This document shows positions 9,087 through 17,297 of a stretch of DNA of 64,000 bases, piece after piece. Source of the stretch: Endozoicomonas sp. 8E (GTDB lineage Bacteria; Pseudomonadota; Gammaproteobacteria; Pseudomonadales; Endozoicomonadaceae); the NCBI RefSeq assembly GCF_032883915.1, contig NZ_CP120717.1, positions 4,657,697 to 4,721,696 of the forward strand, written 5' to 3'. The position numbers and the translations under genes were made by a program. Each line of letters begins with the position of its first letter. The first letter of the stretch is position 1. Under the pieces are notes generated by a model, which worked only from the letters and a program-made list of their open reading frames with translations, was not told where the DNA came from and did no database searches.

Positions 9087-10580
9087 TCAGAACAATCTGC
9101 CTGTTGCCAATTTCTCCTGACTTTTTTCTACCGGACTCATCAATCTGTTCAGTTTAGGTGTCGTCAGAAACATGATCAGGGCAACCACTGCTGAAATCAC
9201 ACCCATAACTTCGAAGAAATGGCTGTAAATCGGCAGAGTAACCAGTGCGGTCGCTGACTGACCGGCATCAACAGCGGTCAGGCCCGCCACATAACCAGCC
9301 AACAGAGAGGCTGCAGAAGTCGTCAGGAACCAGGCCCCCATAATGAAACCATGCATACGCTCAGGCACCAGCTGAGCCACCATCGCCAGGCCAAGACCAC
9401 TGATCAGAAGCTCTCCCAGCGCCTGAGCCAGATAAGTACCAACAATCCAGCCCGGAGCTACCAGCCCTTCAGCACTGGCAAACCGGGCAGCCAGAGGAAT
9501 AAGGACAAAGCTCACCGATGTCAGGGCCATCCCCATGGCAAACTTGGCTGGCATACTCATGTCTTTACCGGTCACACCACCACGGTTGTATATGTAAGCC
9601 AGTATCGGACTCGCTACCATGATCCAGAACGGGTTGAGGGACTGGAAGGAAATCGGGTTAATTTCAAAACCAAAAACAAAATGCTCAACATTATGGATGG
9701 TGAAGAAGTTCAGTGATGTTGGCATCTGGAAGTACATTACCCAGAAGATAACGGCTTCGAGCATCAGTACCAGAGCAACAATCATCTTGCCACGCTCAAC
9801 ACCCTTAGAGCCCAGAATCTCCTTGAGGAAGATCAATACCACACTGCTTCCAAGCATCGCCAACAGGACATTGGCAATAAACAGATGATTCAGGATAAAA
9901 ACACTGACAAAACACGCAGCAATAACACCGACAAAAACCAGTCCAAACTTCTTGTAGTCCAAAGGTTTAAAGTCAGGCTCTGAGCCATAATCGGCTACCC
10001 AGTGACGAATGATGAAATAGTTAGCCAGAGCCACAAACAGCCCCAATGCGCTAACCATGAAGCCCAGGCTCCAGCCAAAATGATCCACAACATAAGGTAC
10101 GCTCAGCAGGGAAATAAAGGAACCTATATTGATCGCCATATAGTACATGGTGAAGGCACCATCCAAACGACTGTCGCCTTTTTTATAACACTTGGCCAGA
10201 AGGCTAGAAGGATTGGCCTTAAACAGTCCATTACCCACTGCAACGGTTCCCAGGGCAAGATAAACCATCTGAATGTCATTGCCTGCCAAAGCCATGATGG
10301 CATAACCGGCCATCAACACCAGGGCCCCGAAAACTATAGTCCGCTTGGTACCCAGTACCCTATCTCCAAGGAAACCACCAATCGCCACCAGACCAAAAAC
10401 CAGAGCATTGAAGGCACCAAAGATAATAAACGACTCAGACTCCGAAATATCCAGTTCACGAACCAGATAGACGGCCAGAATAGCCTGAAGTCCGTAGTAA
10501 CCATAACGCTCCCATAGCTCAAGAAAAAAGATCAGATAAAACGGCTTGGGCTGTTTCAGTACATTTAAAGATTGCTGCAT
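9087..10580 (-). CDS. POT-family proton-dependent di-/tripeptide permease
   Basis: A 497-residue inner-membrane symporter of the POT/PTR2 family that takes up di- and tripeptides with protons. Helix 1 carries the ExxERFxYYG motif as ELWERYGYYG (about residues 21-30), with Tyr in place of Phe. The second PTR2 signature appears as AINIGSFIS after FTMYYM in helix 5. About 14 hydrophobic segments fit the bacterial DtpA/DtpB type. It stands alone with a clear terminator. Next to an aminopeptidase gene 3 kb away it would fit peptide nutrition in a protein-rich host, but the two are not in one operon. Confidence 0.9.
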   Translation of the reverse strand: MQQSLNVLKQPKPFYLIFFLELWERYGYYGLQAILAVYLVRELDISESESFIIFGAFNALVFGLVAIGGFLGDRVLGTKRTIVFGALVLMAGYAIMALAGNDIQMVYLALGTVAVGNGLFKANPSSLLAKCYKKGDSRLDGAFTMYYMAINIGSFISLLSVPYVVDHFGWSLGFMVSALGLFVALANYFIIRHWVADYGSEPDFKPLDYKKFGLVFVGVIAACFVSVFILNHLFIANVLLAMLGSSVVLIFLKEILGSKGVERGKMIVALVLMLEAVIFWVMYFQMPTSLNFFTIHNVEHFVFGFEINPISFQSLNPFWIMVASPILAYIYNRGGVTGKDMSMPAKFAMGMALTSVSFVLIPLAARFASAEGLVAPGWIVGTYLAQALGELLISGLGLAMVAQLVPERMHGFIMGAWFLTTSAASLLAGYVAGLTAVDAGQSATALVTLPIYSHFFEVMGVISAVVALIMFLTTPKLNRLMSPVEKSQEKLATGRLF

Positions 10581-10741
10581 GTAACCCCCCCTGACTCCGA
10601 TGTTTGTATCTCCCGCCCTGACAGATACCCGTTGCGAATGATGGTCGACCTACCTTTATGTCTGAGCTTTTGATTTTGTTGAAGGTAAGCCAGAAATCCC
10701 GTGTAGAAGGAAATACAGTGAAAATATGACAAATTAAAACC

Positions 10742-10771
10742 CGGGTTCCCATGCTTCGGCGTGGGAACCCG
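10742..10771. repeat. long hairpin with TTCG loop
   Basis: CGGGTTCCCATGC pairs with GCGTGGGAACCCG (one G-T pair) around a TTCG tetraloop, 160 bp upstream of the POT gene. It shares the GTGGGAAC word with the inverted-repeat element beside it, so it is probably part of that mobile-repeat cluster rather than a terminator. Confidence 0.55.
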
Positions 10772-10816
10772 TAGCTGTCTCACACTGTAGAGTTCGCTTT
10801 TCAGGGGAGGCATGCA

Positions 10817-11013
10817 TTCCCACGCAGAGCGAGCCAGTCGCAAAAACCAGCGAGCAAAGCTGAGACAAGGAAAAAAGTGACGAAAAGTCGCAGTTTACAG
10901 CGAGTAAATAAACATTTTGAGCCACTTTTTAACGCAGCACCAGCAAAGCGCAGCACTTTTGCGACGGCCTCAGAGCGTGGGAACGTGTTGTTGGAGTTTT
11001 GCAACACCCTCTT
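10817..11013. repeat. inverted-repeat element with GAGTTTTGCAACACCCTCT end
   Basis: Outer arms TTCCCACGC (10817-10825) and GCGTGGGAA (10975-10983) and inner arms GTCGCAAAA / TTTTGCGAC enclose a non-coding core. The right border, TCAGAGCGTGGGAACG then TTGGAGTTTTGCAACACCCT, recurs at the right end of the element at 51590-51833, and its last part recurs at 47578-47595. This identifies a dispersed family. The rest of the gap 10581-10816 and 11014-11066 shows no gene. Confidence 0.6.
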
Positions 11014-11066
11014 CAGATGAGAGAGATTTCAATAAGTCATAGAAACATATTCTGTTATTTATAAAC

Positions 11067-11246
11067 TTATTGAGAGTTCTCCCTTTGATTTTTTGATGGG
11101 TCAGTAAAAAACCTCTGCCCCCCCATCTCGTGTTCCATGGCCTCCAACAGATTCTCTAAATCCAATTGGTCAAATTGCTTTTCAGACAGTAAATCTCACT
11201 GCTGCCCCAGCCACTTATGGTAATCAGTCTCATACAAACTTTTCAT
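11067..11246 (-). pseudogene. broken second copy of the DUF29 gene
   Basis: The frame from ATG at 11244-11246 reads MKSLYETDYHKWLGQQ, then a TGA, then DLLSEKQFDQLDLENLLE, AMEHEMGGQRFF and TAA at 11067. It is a clear paralogue of the N-terminus of the DUF29 gene just upstream (MKSLYEIDYYKWLEQQ, LLKNRDFEQLDLDNLLEE), with an in-frame stop at codon 17 and only 60 codons left. Its start overlaps the end of the intact copy by 17 bp, and a GAGG ribosome-binding site survives inside that copy, so it once was the second gene of a tandem pair. Confidence 0.65.
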
Positions 11247-11739
11247 CGTTTACCTCCTCAGGTAACCAGTCATCATCCATAGTCTGTTCAAACGTCCACG
11301 GGCATTGGTCTGGAAAGCTGTCTTTGTTCAAACGCTGTGCTGTGCTTCTGGCATGACTGTTCATTTCCTTGATAGCAGCCCTTTTCGCCATCTGATACGT
11401 TTCCGGAAATATCTCAGCAACGACAGGCTTCAAGTGCGCATTCTCTTCAAGCAGCAGTTTGATCTGCGAACGGGCATTAATGATACTAACAAGCCAAAGA
11501 TGGGCCACCCTGTCCTCCACCCATGGGTCATTCAAAACAGTTTTCTGGTAATGATATTTGAGCAAATGCAAAAACAATACGTTCAAGTAAGACCGCAATT
11601 CACGCTTACAACTCATTAAGCTCGACTCCAACTCCTCAAGCAAATTGTCCAGGTCAAGCTGCTCAAAATCCCGATTTTTGAGTAAAAATACCTGCTGCTC
11701 CAACCACTTGTAGTAATCAATTTCGTACAAACTTTTCAT
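11230..11739 (-). CDS. DUF29 family protein
   Basis: A 169-residue soluble, helical protein with the DUF29 pattern: MKSLYEIDYYKWLEQQ, then FEQLDLDNLLEELES, then LFLHLLKYHYQ, and an acidic C-terminus with DDDWLPEE. Start chosen at the second ATG of an ATGATG (11737-11739), with AGGAGG seven bases upstream; a longer frame to 11844 has no such site. DUF29 proteins are common in cyanobacteria and proteobacteria and their function is unknown. The upstream frame 11750-11959 ends 10 bp before the start and the broken paralogue follows, so this was probably a three-gene unit. Confidence 0.8.
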   Translation of the reverse strand: MKSLYEIDYYKWLEQQVFLLKNRDFEQLDLDNLLEELESSLMSCKRELRSYLNVLFLHLLKYHYQKTVLNDPWVEDRVAHLWLVSIINARSQIKLLLEENAHLKPVVAEIFPETYQMAKRAAIKEMNSHARSTAQRLNKDSFPDQCPWTFEQTMDDDWLPEEVNDEKFV

Positions 11740-11749
11740 CATTTCCCTC

Positions 11750-11959
11750 CTAAAAATCCTGTTCAAGCTCGTCGATTTCGGCCTTGCTAAGCTCTTCATC
11801 TCTGGGCTCAACGTCGGGCACTTCCTCACAGGGTAGATTAACAATGCCGGTAAGAAAGTTGTCCCAGACCTCCAGCAACTTAATCTTCAGCTTCAAATAA
11901 CCAAACCCTTCATAGTTCGTTTCCCTAACGTTAGTGGCTAAATTGTGAACAAGAATCAA
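11750..11959 (-). CDS. small acidic hypothetical protein
   Basis: An open frame of up to 69 codons ends 10 bp before the DUF29 start, with its stop codon touching that gene's AGGAGG, which argues for a real upstream partner. The C-terminal half is strongly acidic (EEVPDVEPRDEELSKAEIDE). The only full-length start is TTG. It could equally be the surviving end of a longer broken gene. The function is unknown. Confidence 0.35.
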   Translation of the reverse strand: MILVHNLATNVRETNYEGFGYLKLKIKLLEVWDNFLTGIVNLPCEEVPDVEPRDEELSKAEIDELEQDF

Positions 11960-11990
11960 GTCACGGTAAGAATGCCCTTACCCTTTTTAT

Positions 11991-12018
11991 TAAGTACCTG
12001 GCCAGTTGGTTTCGCATA
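11991..12018. repeat. single terminal piece of the AGTACC miniature element
   Basis: TAAGTACCTGGCCAGTTGG followed by TTTCGCATA matches the right-hand terminal repeat of the complete element at 63804-63968 (reverse complement). The other end is missing, so this is a truncated copy or a recombination scar. It sits exactly where the sequence changes from the DUF29 cluster to rlmKL relic. Confidence 0.65.
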
Positions 12019-12049
12019 GCCCGACAAGGGGATATCAGAGCTGCTTCCT

Positions 12050-12120
12050 TTTACATAACCTTCCCGCTTCGACAAAAACATCTTTGCCGTTGAAAATCAC
12101 AATCAATGGTTTGAAGAGAA
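12050..12120 (-). pseudogene. rlmKL 3'-end relic, part A
   Basis: About 70 bp line up with the 3' end of rlmKL at about 14480-14550, for example GCCGTTGAAAATCAC then CAATCAATGGTTTGA against GCCGTTGAAAATCACGGTCAATGG, at roughly 80% identity by eye and in the same orientation. It lacks an open frame. Confidence 0.65.
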
Positions 12121-12182
12121 GAGAAAAGAACACCACCTTCACAAAGCCTTCAGCTATGAGCCAACCATAAACTTTTATGCTG

Positions 12183-12692
12183 TCATTCCCGGAAATTGTA
12201 GTGTCTGCAACTGCCACCTGAACCGGCCACATCCTGACCCACAACGAGCATTACATCAGTGCCATGTCCGAAATGATCAAAGGGACACTTTAATAGGTTG
12301 GCAGGATCAGATTTAGTCTCAGCCCAGGGTTCACAGAAGTCACAAACCGGCATATGCCACCTGACGACTGCGATCGCCTTGGGCGGAGTATCCCGGGATA
12401 TGACGATATCCTGATATCGCGGTTTATCGCCATCGCCACAGTCTGTAAATACGACATTCTTATAATGGAGGCCAAGTTTACTGATATTTAAGTAATGGGG
12501 TGGCATTGAGTCAGTCATTGGATTATATACCCCGTACATGCAAGAACTCTCTGACCCAGCCTTGAAAGAGTAGGACACGCTATGGTCGGAATCATAATTT
12601 CTTATAAAATAAATATTCCGATCCAGTGCGTGCACACTTCCGAACGCGAGCGCAAGAATCGTTGACCATGCCAGCCTGGAGATCAGCTTCAT
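12183..12692 (-). CDS. secreted hypothetical protein
   Basis: A 169-residue exported protein. I start it at ATG 12690-12692, preceded by GGTGGGGAGT; a GTG three codons earlier is in frame. Residues 1-22 are a signal peptide (MKLISRLAWSTILALAFGSVHA). The mature part has about seven Cys, including a CDFC motif, a pattern suited to disulfides in the periplasm or outside the cell, and no recognisable domain. It sits between two pieces of decayed rlmKL sequence, so it looks like inserted cargo. It shares strand and character with the next secreted gene (12961-13878) without obvious sequence similarity. Confidence 0.6.
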   Translation of the reverse strand: MKLISRLAWSTILALAFGSVHALDRNIYFIRNYDSDHSVSYSFKAGSESSCMYGVYNPMTDSMPPHYLNISKLGLHYKNVVFTDCGDGDKPRYQDIVISRDTPPKAIAVVRWHMPVCDFCEPWAETKSDPANLLKCPFDHFGHGTDVMLVVGQDVAGSGGSCRHYNFRE

Positions 12693-12782
12693 ACTCCCCA
12701 CCTACTGGTTAGTTAACCGGGCAGTCAGGGTATGAGGCCTCATACCCTGTTGTCGCCTGAATCGTCACGAAAATTGTAGCTC

Positions 12783-12920
12783 TGATTTACTGCCAGCTCA
12801 ATTAACCTGAAATGACCTTTCTGAACAACAAAAACATCCTTAAATCTCTTGCAGTTGGAAAAAGTGGGGGGTCCGCAAAATCAGTTCGCACTCGCTGATA
12901 TCCTTTTGCAACCATCACAC
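12783..12920 (-). pseudogene. rlmKL 3'-end relic, part B
   Basis: About 120-135 bp line up with rlmKL at about 14641-14775, including the words CAATTAACCTGAAATG, TTTCTGAACA.CAAAAACATC and ACTCGCTG.TATC. Parts A and B keep the same order and orientation as the intact gene, but about 660 bp carrying the secreted-protein gene lie between them, where the intact gene has about 90 bp. Confidence 0.65.
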
Positions 12921-12960
12921 TGGTCTGGATGCAGAAACGGCAGTGGAATCTATGGAGTAA

Positions 12961-13878
12961 TTATTCCAGTAATCGATGCTGGCACTTTTCCCAGGAATCA
13001 GTTGGTTTACAATCCAGGGCTAATGCTGGTGTGTATCTGGTCATTAATGATTGTGAATTTTCATAGTGACTAATGAGTGATCTCCTGATCGTCCATGTAA
13101 CCTGGAAATTCACCGGTTCCCCGTGGGTTTTCACCCAAGGGAGTGTGTAGTAAAAATCCTGGAAACTGCCTCTATCATAGTCACGTGCCTTGCCGTGTTT
13201 AACGTGTTCGCCGTCAATGTAAAGGTCAACGTCGGTTACACTGTTGAAACTGCCATCTTCATCCAGGCCACGATCATTGCTCCAGAAGATGTGCACCACC
13301 TGATTGGTACAAAATTGCGCTGGTGATTTGACACTCTGGCATTTTGGTATTGGCGGTAGCCGCATCGCTTTGGCCTCAATGGGTGATACCGGCCCTTCAG
13401 CGCCAGACCCAACGGGATTGAGTGCATCACCTCTGGATTTGTAATAAAAATAGACGGCGGCGCGTTTCAAATCACTTTTATCTTTATCATCCTCTTTATA
13501 ATAGCGATAGGTAGCCTTGAAGTAATAAGTCTTACCGGGCTTTACCCGATAGTAAAAACCATGAAAGTCTGGCCCGCCGCTCTGCACCGGGGAGAAACCT
13601 TTACTGAGATCAGATGCATCCTTTGCGACACCCACCCTGGTGCTGACTAAGGTCCAATTCCACGAAATAAAATCATCAGTATCCATGGTGATCAGTACCA
13701 TATCGCCCGTGCATATCTGGTTATAAGGGCAGGCATTAGTGCCTGACGCAGAAATAGCGTACGAAGCCTGATCGTCGTGAGTAAAAATGTTGTCGGGTTC
13801 TGCCTTAACGAGCTGCACCCAAATGAAGAATGGAATCGTCAGCAGGAAAAGATTTTTCAGCGTCTTAATCTGATACAT
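12961..13878 (-). CDS. secreted hypothetical protein with beta-rich mature domain
   Basis: A 305-residue exported protein starting at ATG 13876-13878 (MYQIKTLKNLFLLTIPFFIW, signal peptide to about VKA at residue 26); ten more codons upstream are open but separate the start from a clear signal. The mature chain is rich in Tyr and Trp with few Cys pairs (ACPYNQIC near residue 55, a C-terminal DCKPTDSWEKC). Segments such as GFYYRVKPGKTYYFKATYRYY and VNFQVTWTI look like beta-sandwich strands. No catalytic motif is seen and the family is not recognised. It is probably extracellular or periplasmic. The gap 13879-14151 beyond its start shows no gene. Confidence 0.6.
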   Translation of the reverse strand: MYQIKTLKNLFLLTIPFFIWVQLVKAEPDNIFTHDDQASYAISASGTNACPYNQICTGDMVLITMDTDDFISWNWTLVSTRVGVAKDASDLSKGFSPVQSGGPDFHGFYYRVKPGKTYYFKATYRYYKEDDKDKSDLKRAAVYFYYKSRGDALNPVGSGAEGPVSPIEAKAMRLPPIPKCQSVKSPAQFCTNQVVHIFWSNDRGLDEDGSFNSVTDVDLYIDGEHVKHGKARDYDRGSFQDFYYTLPWVKTHGEPVNFQVTWTIRRSLISHYENSQSLMTRYTPALALDCKPTDSWEKCQHRLLE

Positions 13879-14151
13879 AAACCGATATCTTTCAAACCTG
13901 AGGGGCAACAGCCGATGTTCACCAATGAGGGTGAAGCGGCTATTGAACTAACTCTTAAGTCACTCAACGTAGTCATCCCTGCCACTTAGCAGTAAATACT
14001 TTTTTGGAGTAAAAGTCGGTGATCCATGACCGGATATGTTATTTAAGGTGAGTTCGATGCAAAAAAGACAGGGAGCTACTGGTTATTTAACTAGCTTCTG
14101 ATTATCAGACCACACATCGCCAAACAGAGACTTCCATGTCCAGGACCAGTG

Positions 14152-14385
14152 TAAGTACTCAACCATACGAAATCATATTTTCTGACTCATTGTTCAGGCA
14201 CTCGCGGCAACTGCTCCTGCGTTGCTCTAGCTCCTGCATCCATGCAGTCGTGCGGCGGCAGCAAATTGGTCTGAAAATCCGCTTTTGTTCGTCAAATAGC
14301 TCGCTATTCTCCTTACAAAACCGAATTTTCATCCTCAATTTTCTGCCGTCCTCGCTACGGGCGCTATTCTCGGTCAGGCTCCTAG
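14152..14385. repeat. miniature inverted-repeat element, hybrid of two end types
   Basis: The left end (TA then AGTACTCAACCATACG) matches the outer element at 33765-34186, and the right end (CTATTCTCGGTCAGGCTCC then TAG) matches the inner type at 33898-34111. The core between them is the shared one, with GAGAATAGCGAGCTATTTGA in reverse orientation. Having one end of each type, it must come from recombination between two elements or from nesting followed by deletion. Apart from it, the stretch 13879-14459 is empty. Confidence 0.75.
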
Positions 14386-14459
14386 ACAGGCTCCGGAAGC
14401 AGGAGAGATTTTTGCACAACCAGACGAGGGGATGCCGACAAACCGGAAAGAGCTAATGC

Positions 14460-16664
14460 CTAAATATTAGTGCCATTTACTTTTTTCATAATCTTCCAGC
14501 TTCGATGAATACCTTTTCGCCGTTGAAAATCACGGTCAATGGTTTGATGAGTGATCTCTTCGACAAGAAATTCTGACTCAACACGCTCATCCAGTTTGAA
14601 TTTTCTGAAATTGTTTGAGAAATAGAGAACCCCCCCCTTACTCAGCCTCTTTACTGCCAGTTCAATTAACCTGAAATGGTCTTTCTGAACATCAAAAACA
14701 TCTTTTAGCTTCTTGGAGTTGGAGAAGGTAGGAGGATCCATAAAAATCAGATCGTACTCGCTGGTATCTTTTTCCAACCATTTCAGGCAATCTTCCCGCT
14801 CCATTCGGTGACGGCGCTCGCTCAGACCGTTCAGGGCAAGATTCTTTTTACCCCAGTCGAGATAGGTATTGGAAAGATCAACACTGGTAGAAGAAACGGC
14901 TCCCCCCATAGCGGCATGAACGGTTGCTGTGGCGGTATAACAGAACAGGTTGAGGAAGCGTTTGCCCGCCGCTTCTTTCTGCAATCTCATTCTCATCAGT
15001 CGGTGATCCAGAAACAGCCCCGTATCCAGATAATCATGCAGGTTTACCAATAAGCGACATCCGCCCTCTTCAACTTCCATCATCTGCTTCTGTTCGTCTT
15101 GTCGGACGTACTGACTGGAACCTGATTGACGTTCGCGTCGTTTGAGGACAATATTTTCATCCGGTATATTCAGCACTTCAGGCGTCACTGCCAGGGCTTC
15201 GATTAACCGCTCCTGAGCTTTTTCCTCGTTAATGGATTTAGGCGCTGCATACTCCTGAACATGCACCCAGTCACGATACACATCCACCGCTACAGCGTAT
15301 TCCGGCATGTCGGCATCATAGAGGCGATAGCAGTCAATGTTGTTTTTTCTGGCCCATTTGCTCATCTGCCTGAAATTTTTCTTCAACCGATTGGCAAACA
15401 TGTTAGCCCCTTCAGAAATATAGGTAACTGTTCTGGCCTCTGGTTGATTCCGTTCCTGTTTTTCTGCAACAGCCTCTCTCGCTTCACGGCTGCGAATGTC
15501 ATAAAGAAAGAGCTTACAGGGCAGTGCACCGTTAAAGAGTGAATAACTCTTTTTTGGCCCCATTCCGAGATTTTTCACCAGACTGGGCGTGCCGGTGAAT
15601 ATGCCTGCCTGCCAGCCCGGGCAATGCTCCTTCAGTTTTTCACCCAGATGTTTGTAGAGGTAGACCAGACTGGCTTCATCGCCCATACGTTCACCGTAGG
15701 GAGGATTACAAACTACCAATCCCGCATCTACGTCAGAATCCATCGCCAAATCCTTGAGTTCCTGCTGTCGTATCCTGACCCTTTTCGACAGCCCTGCCCT
15801 TTCCAGGTTGGACTTGGCACGATGAGCAACAGAACCCAGACCTTCAAAGCCAGTCATATGGGAACTCAGGTTAGCCAGCCCCTGTTGCCGACGCTCCCTG
15901 GCTTCCTCCAGCACTTTCGTCCATACCTTGGGCACATGCCCCATCCAGCGGTCAAAACCGAAACGGGCTCGGAGCAGACCGGGGGCAATATCAGCCGCCA
16001 TCATGGCACCTTCTATTAACAGAGTACCGGCACCGCACATGGGGTCCATTAACGGTTTACCCTGTGCCGCCATTTCAGGCCAGCCAGCCCTTATCAGAAT
16101 GGCTGCTGCCAGATTTTCCTTCAGAGGCGCTTCACCTGATTCCTGACGATAGCCCCGTTGATGCAAACTCTGACCTGACAGGTCAATCGACACAAACGCT
16201 GTTTTTCCCCTGGCATGAATATTGACTCTTAAATCGGGGTTAGTGGCTTGCACAGAGGGCCGCCAGCCATGGTTATCTCTTAACTGATCAACAATGGCGT
16301 CTTTAACGACCTGGGCACCGAATCGGGTGTGATTAATATCTGGGGTGGAGCCGTTGAAGTCGACCCGAAAGCTGCTCTGGTTGTCGAGGTGATCATCCCA
16401 CTCAAACGTTCTGACCCCCTGATACAGGCTGTCTTTATTCTCAGATCGGATCTCACCCAACCGCAGTAAAATCCGGCTTGCCAGTCTGGACCAGAGACAA
16501 CTGCGATAAGCAACCTCAAGACTGCCGTTGAAACTCACACCAGCGACAGTTTCCTGGACAGATTCAGCACCCAGATCCGCCAACTCTCTGGCCAGCAGGA
16601 TTTCCAGCCCCTTGGGGCAGCTGGCGAAGAGTTCCAGAGAGCGCTCAGTAAGAGGCGTATTCAT
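14460..16664 (-). CDS. rlmL: bifunctional 23S rRNA methyltransferase RlmKL
   Basis: A 734-residue fusion enzyme that methylates 23S rRNA at G2445 (N2, the RlmL half) and G2069 (N7, the RlmK half), using SAM. The N-terminal THUMP-type region is followed by the RlmL domain with MDPMCGAGTLLIEGA (about residues 206-220) and the catalytic VCNPPYGERM. The C-terminal RlmK domain has FLNLFCYTATATVHAAMGGA and FMDPPTFSNSKK. The length is right for the fused gammaproteobacterial form (E. coli about 700). It is single-gene, with a normal ATG start. Decayed copies of its 3' end lie 2 kb downstream. Confidence 0.95.
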   Translation of the reverse strand: MNTPLTERSLELFASCPKGLEILLARELADLGAESVQETVAGVSFNGSLEVAYRSCLWSRLASRILLRLGEIRSENKDSLYQGVRTFEWDDHLDNQSSFRVDFNGSTPDINHTRFGAQVVKDAIVDQLRDNHGWRPSVQATNPDLRVNIHARGKTAFVSIDLSGQSLHQRGYRQESGEAPLKENLAAAILIRAGWPEMAAQGKPLMDPMCGAGTLLIEGAMMAADIAPGLLRARFGFDRWMGHVPKVWTKVLEEARERRQQGLANLSSHMTGFEGLGSVAHRAKSNLERAGLSKRVRIRQQELKDLAMDSDVDAGLVVCNPPYGERMGDEASLVYLYKHLGEKLKEHCPGWQAGIFTGTPSLVKNLGMGPKKSYSLFNGALPCKLFLYDIRSREAREAVAEKQERNQPEARTVTYISEGANMFANRLKKNFRQMSKWARKNNIDCYRLYDADMPEYAVAVDVYRDWVHVQEYAAPKSINEEKAQERLIEALAVTPEVLNIPDENIVLKRRERQSGSSQYVRQDEQKQMMEVEEGGCRLLVNLHDYLDTGLFLDHRLMRMRLQKEAAGKRFLNLFCYTATATVHAAMGGAVSSTSVDLSNTYLDWGKKNLALNGLSERRHRMEREDCLKWLEKDTSEYDLIFMDPPTFSNSKKLKDVFDVQKDHFRLIELAVKRLSKGGVLYFSNNFRKFKLDERVESEFLVEEITHQTIDRDFQRRKGIHRSWKIMKKVNGTNI

Positions 16665-16936
16665 AACTTATATTCCAAAATAATTTAAAAACTCAGTCCT
16701 TATCAGGATTGATTTCTCGACAGCCTGTTCAAACTTCGTTAGAAATTAGACCGTAGACTTTCCCTGTATGTTTGCTCTCTGGTTTTTTCCCAGTTCCCTC
16801 GTTGCATGTAACTTGCATATAACCTGGTGGGCTTCCGGAGTTATCACAACAGACCGGATCAGGGAATTTTCCAAGTGCTGTAACAGGGTGCCAGGGAGGC
16901 ATTGATAAACGAATCAGCAAGAGGCAGTTCCACATG

Positions 16937-17149
16937 ATGAAAAGACAAAAAAGGGATATGACAGACAGAGCCTTTACCAAAGGATATCGGACAGGTGCGT
17001 CTGGACGTTCGAAGGATATCTGCCCACATACGGACCCCCAACTTCGCCAAGCCTGGCTAACGGGCTGGCGGGAGGGTCGCGTAGACAACTGGGATGGCTT
17101 GATTGGCATTTCCGGCCTGCAACGGGCCAATAATGCCTCCTTTCTATGA
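16937..17149 (+). CDS. rmf: ribosome modulation factor
   Basis: A 70-residue basic protein that dimerises 70S ribosomes into inactive 100S particles in stationary phase. The N-terminus MKRQKRDMTDRAFTKGY matches the Rmf family start, followed by GRSKDICP and WLTGWREGR, all conserved positions. I take the second ATG of an ATGATG as start, because the family begins MKRQKRD. The C-terminus is about 15 residues longer than in E. coli, as in other marine relatives. It has its own terminator and a 270-bp upstream gap from rlmKL, divergent from it. Confidence 0.93.
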   Translation: MKRQKRDMTDRAFTKGYRTGASGRSKDICPHTDPQLRQAWLTGWREGRVDNWDGLIGISGLQRANNASFL

Positions 17150-17173
17150 GTTACCCTATTGTTAAAGCCCATA

Positions 17174-17202
17174 TAAGCCCCGGATTTCCGGGGCTTCTTT
17201 CA
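17174..17202 (+). terminator. rmf terminator
   Basis: A strong GC stem AGCCCCGGA / TCCGGGGCT with a tiny loop is followed by TCTTTC, 26 bp after the rmf stop codon. Confidence 0.85.
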
Positions 17203-17297
17203 TCATAACAACCGAAAAAGCATATCCCTTAGTCAGACCCTGCTTAAAAGTGTTTCAAAAGCTCACCAGGCTGACCATAATCAGACTATCCGAGCCT

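Noticed and set aside
14136-14456. Open frames of 60-130 codons within the miniature elements (also at 28214-28435, 33804-34151, 41453-41931)
   Set aside because: They follow the element sequence in every copy, change frame ends with each copy and lack ribosome-binding sites; no transposase motif is present.
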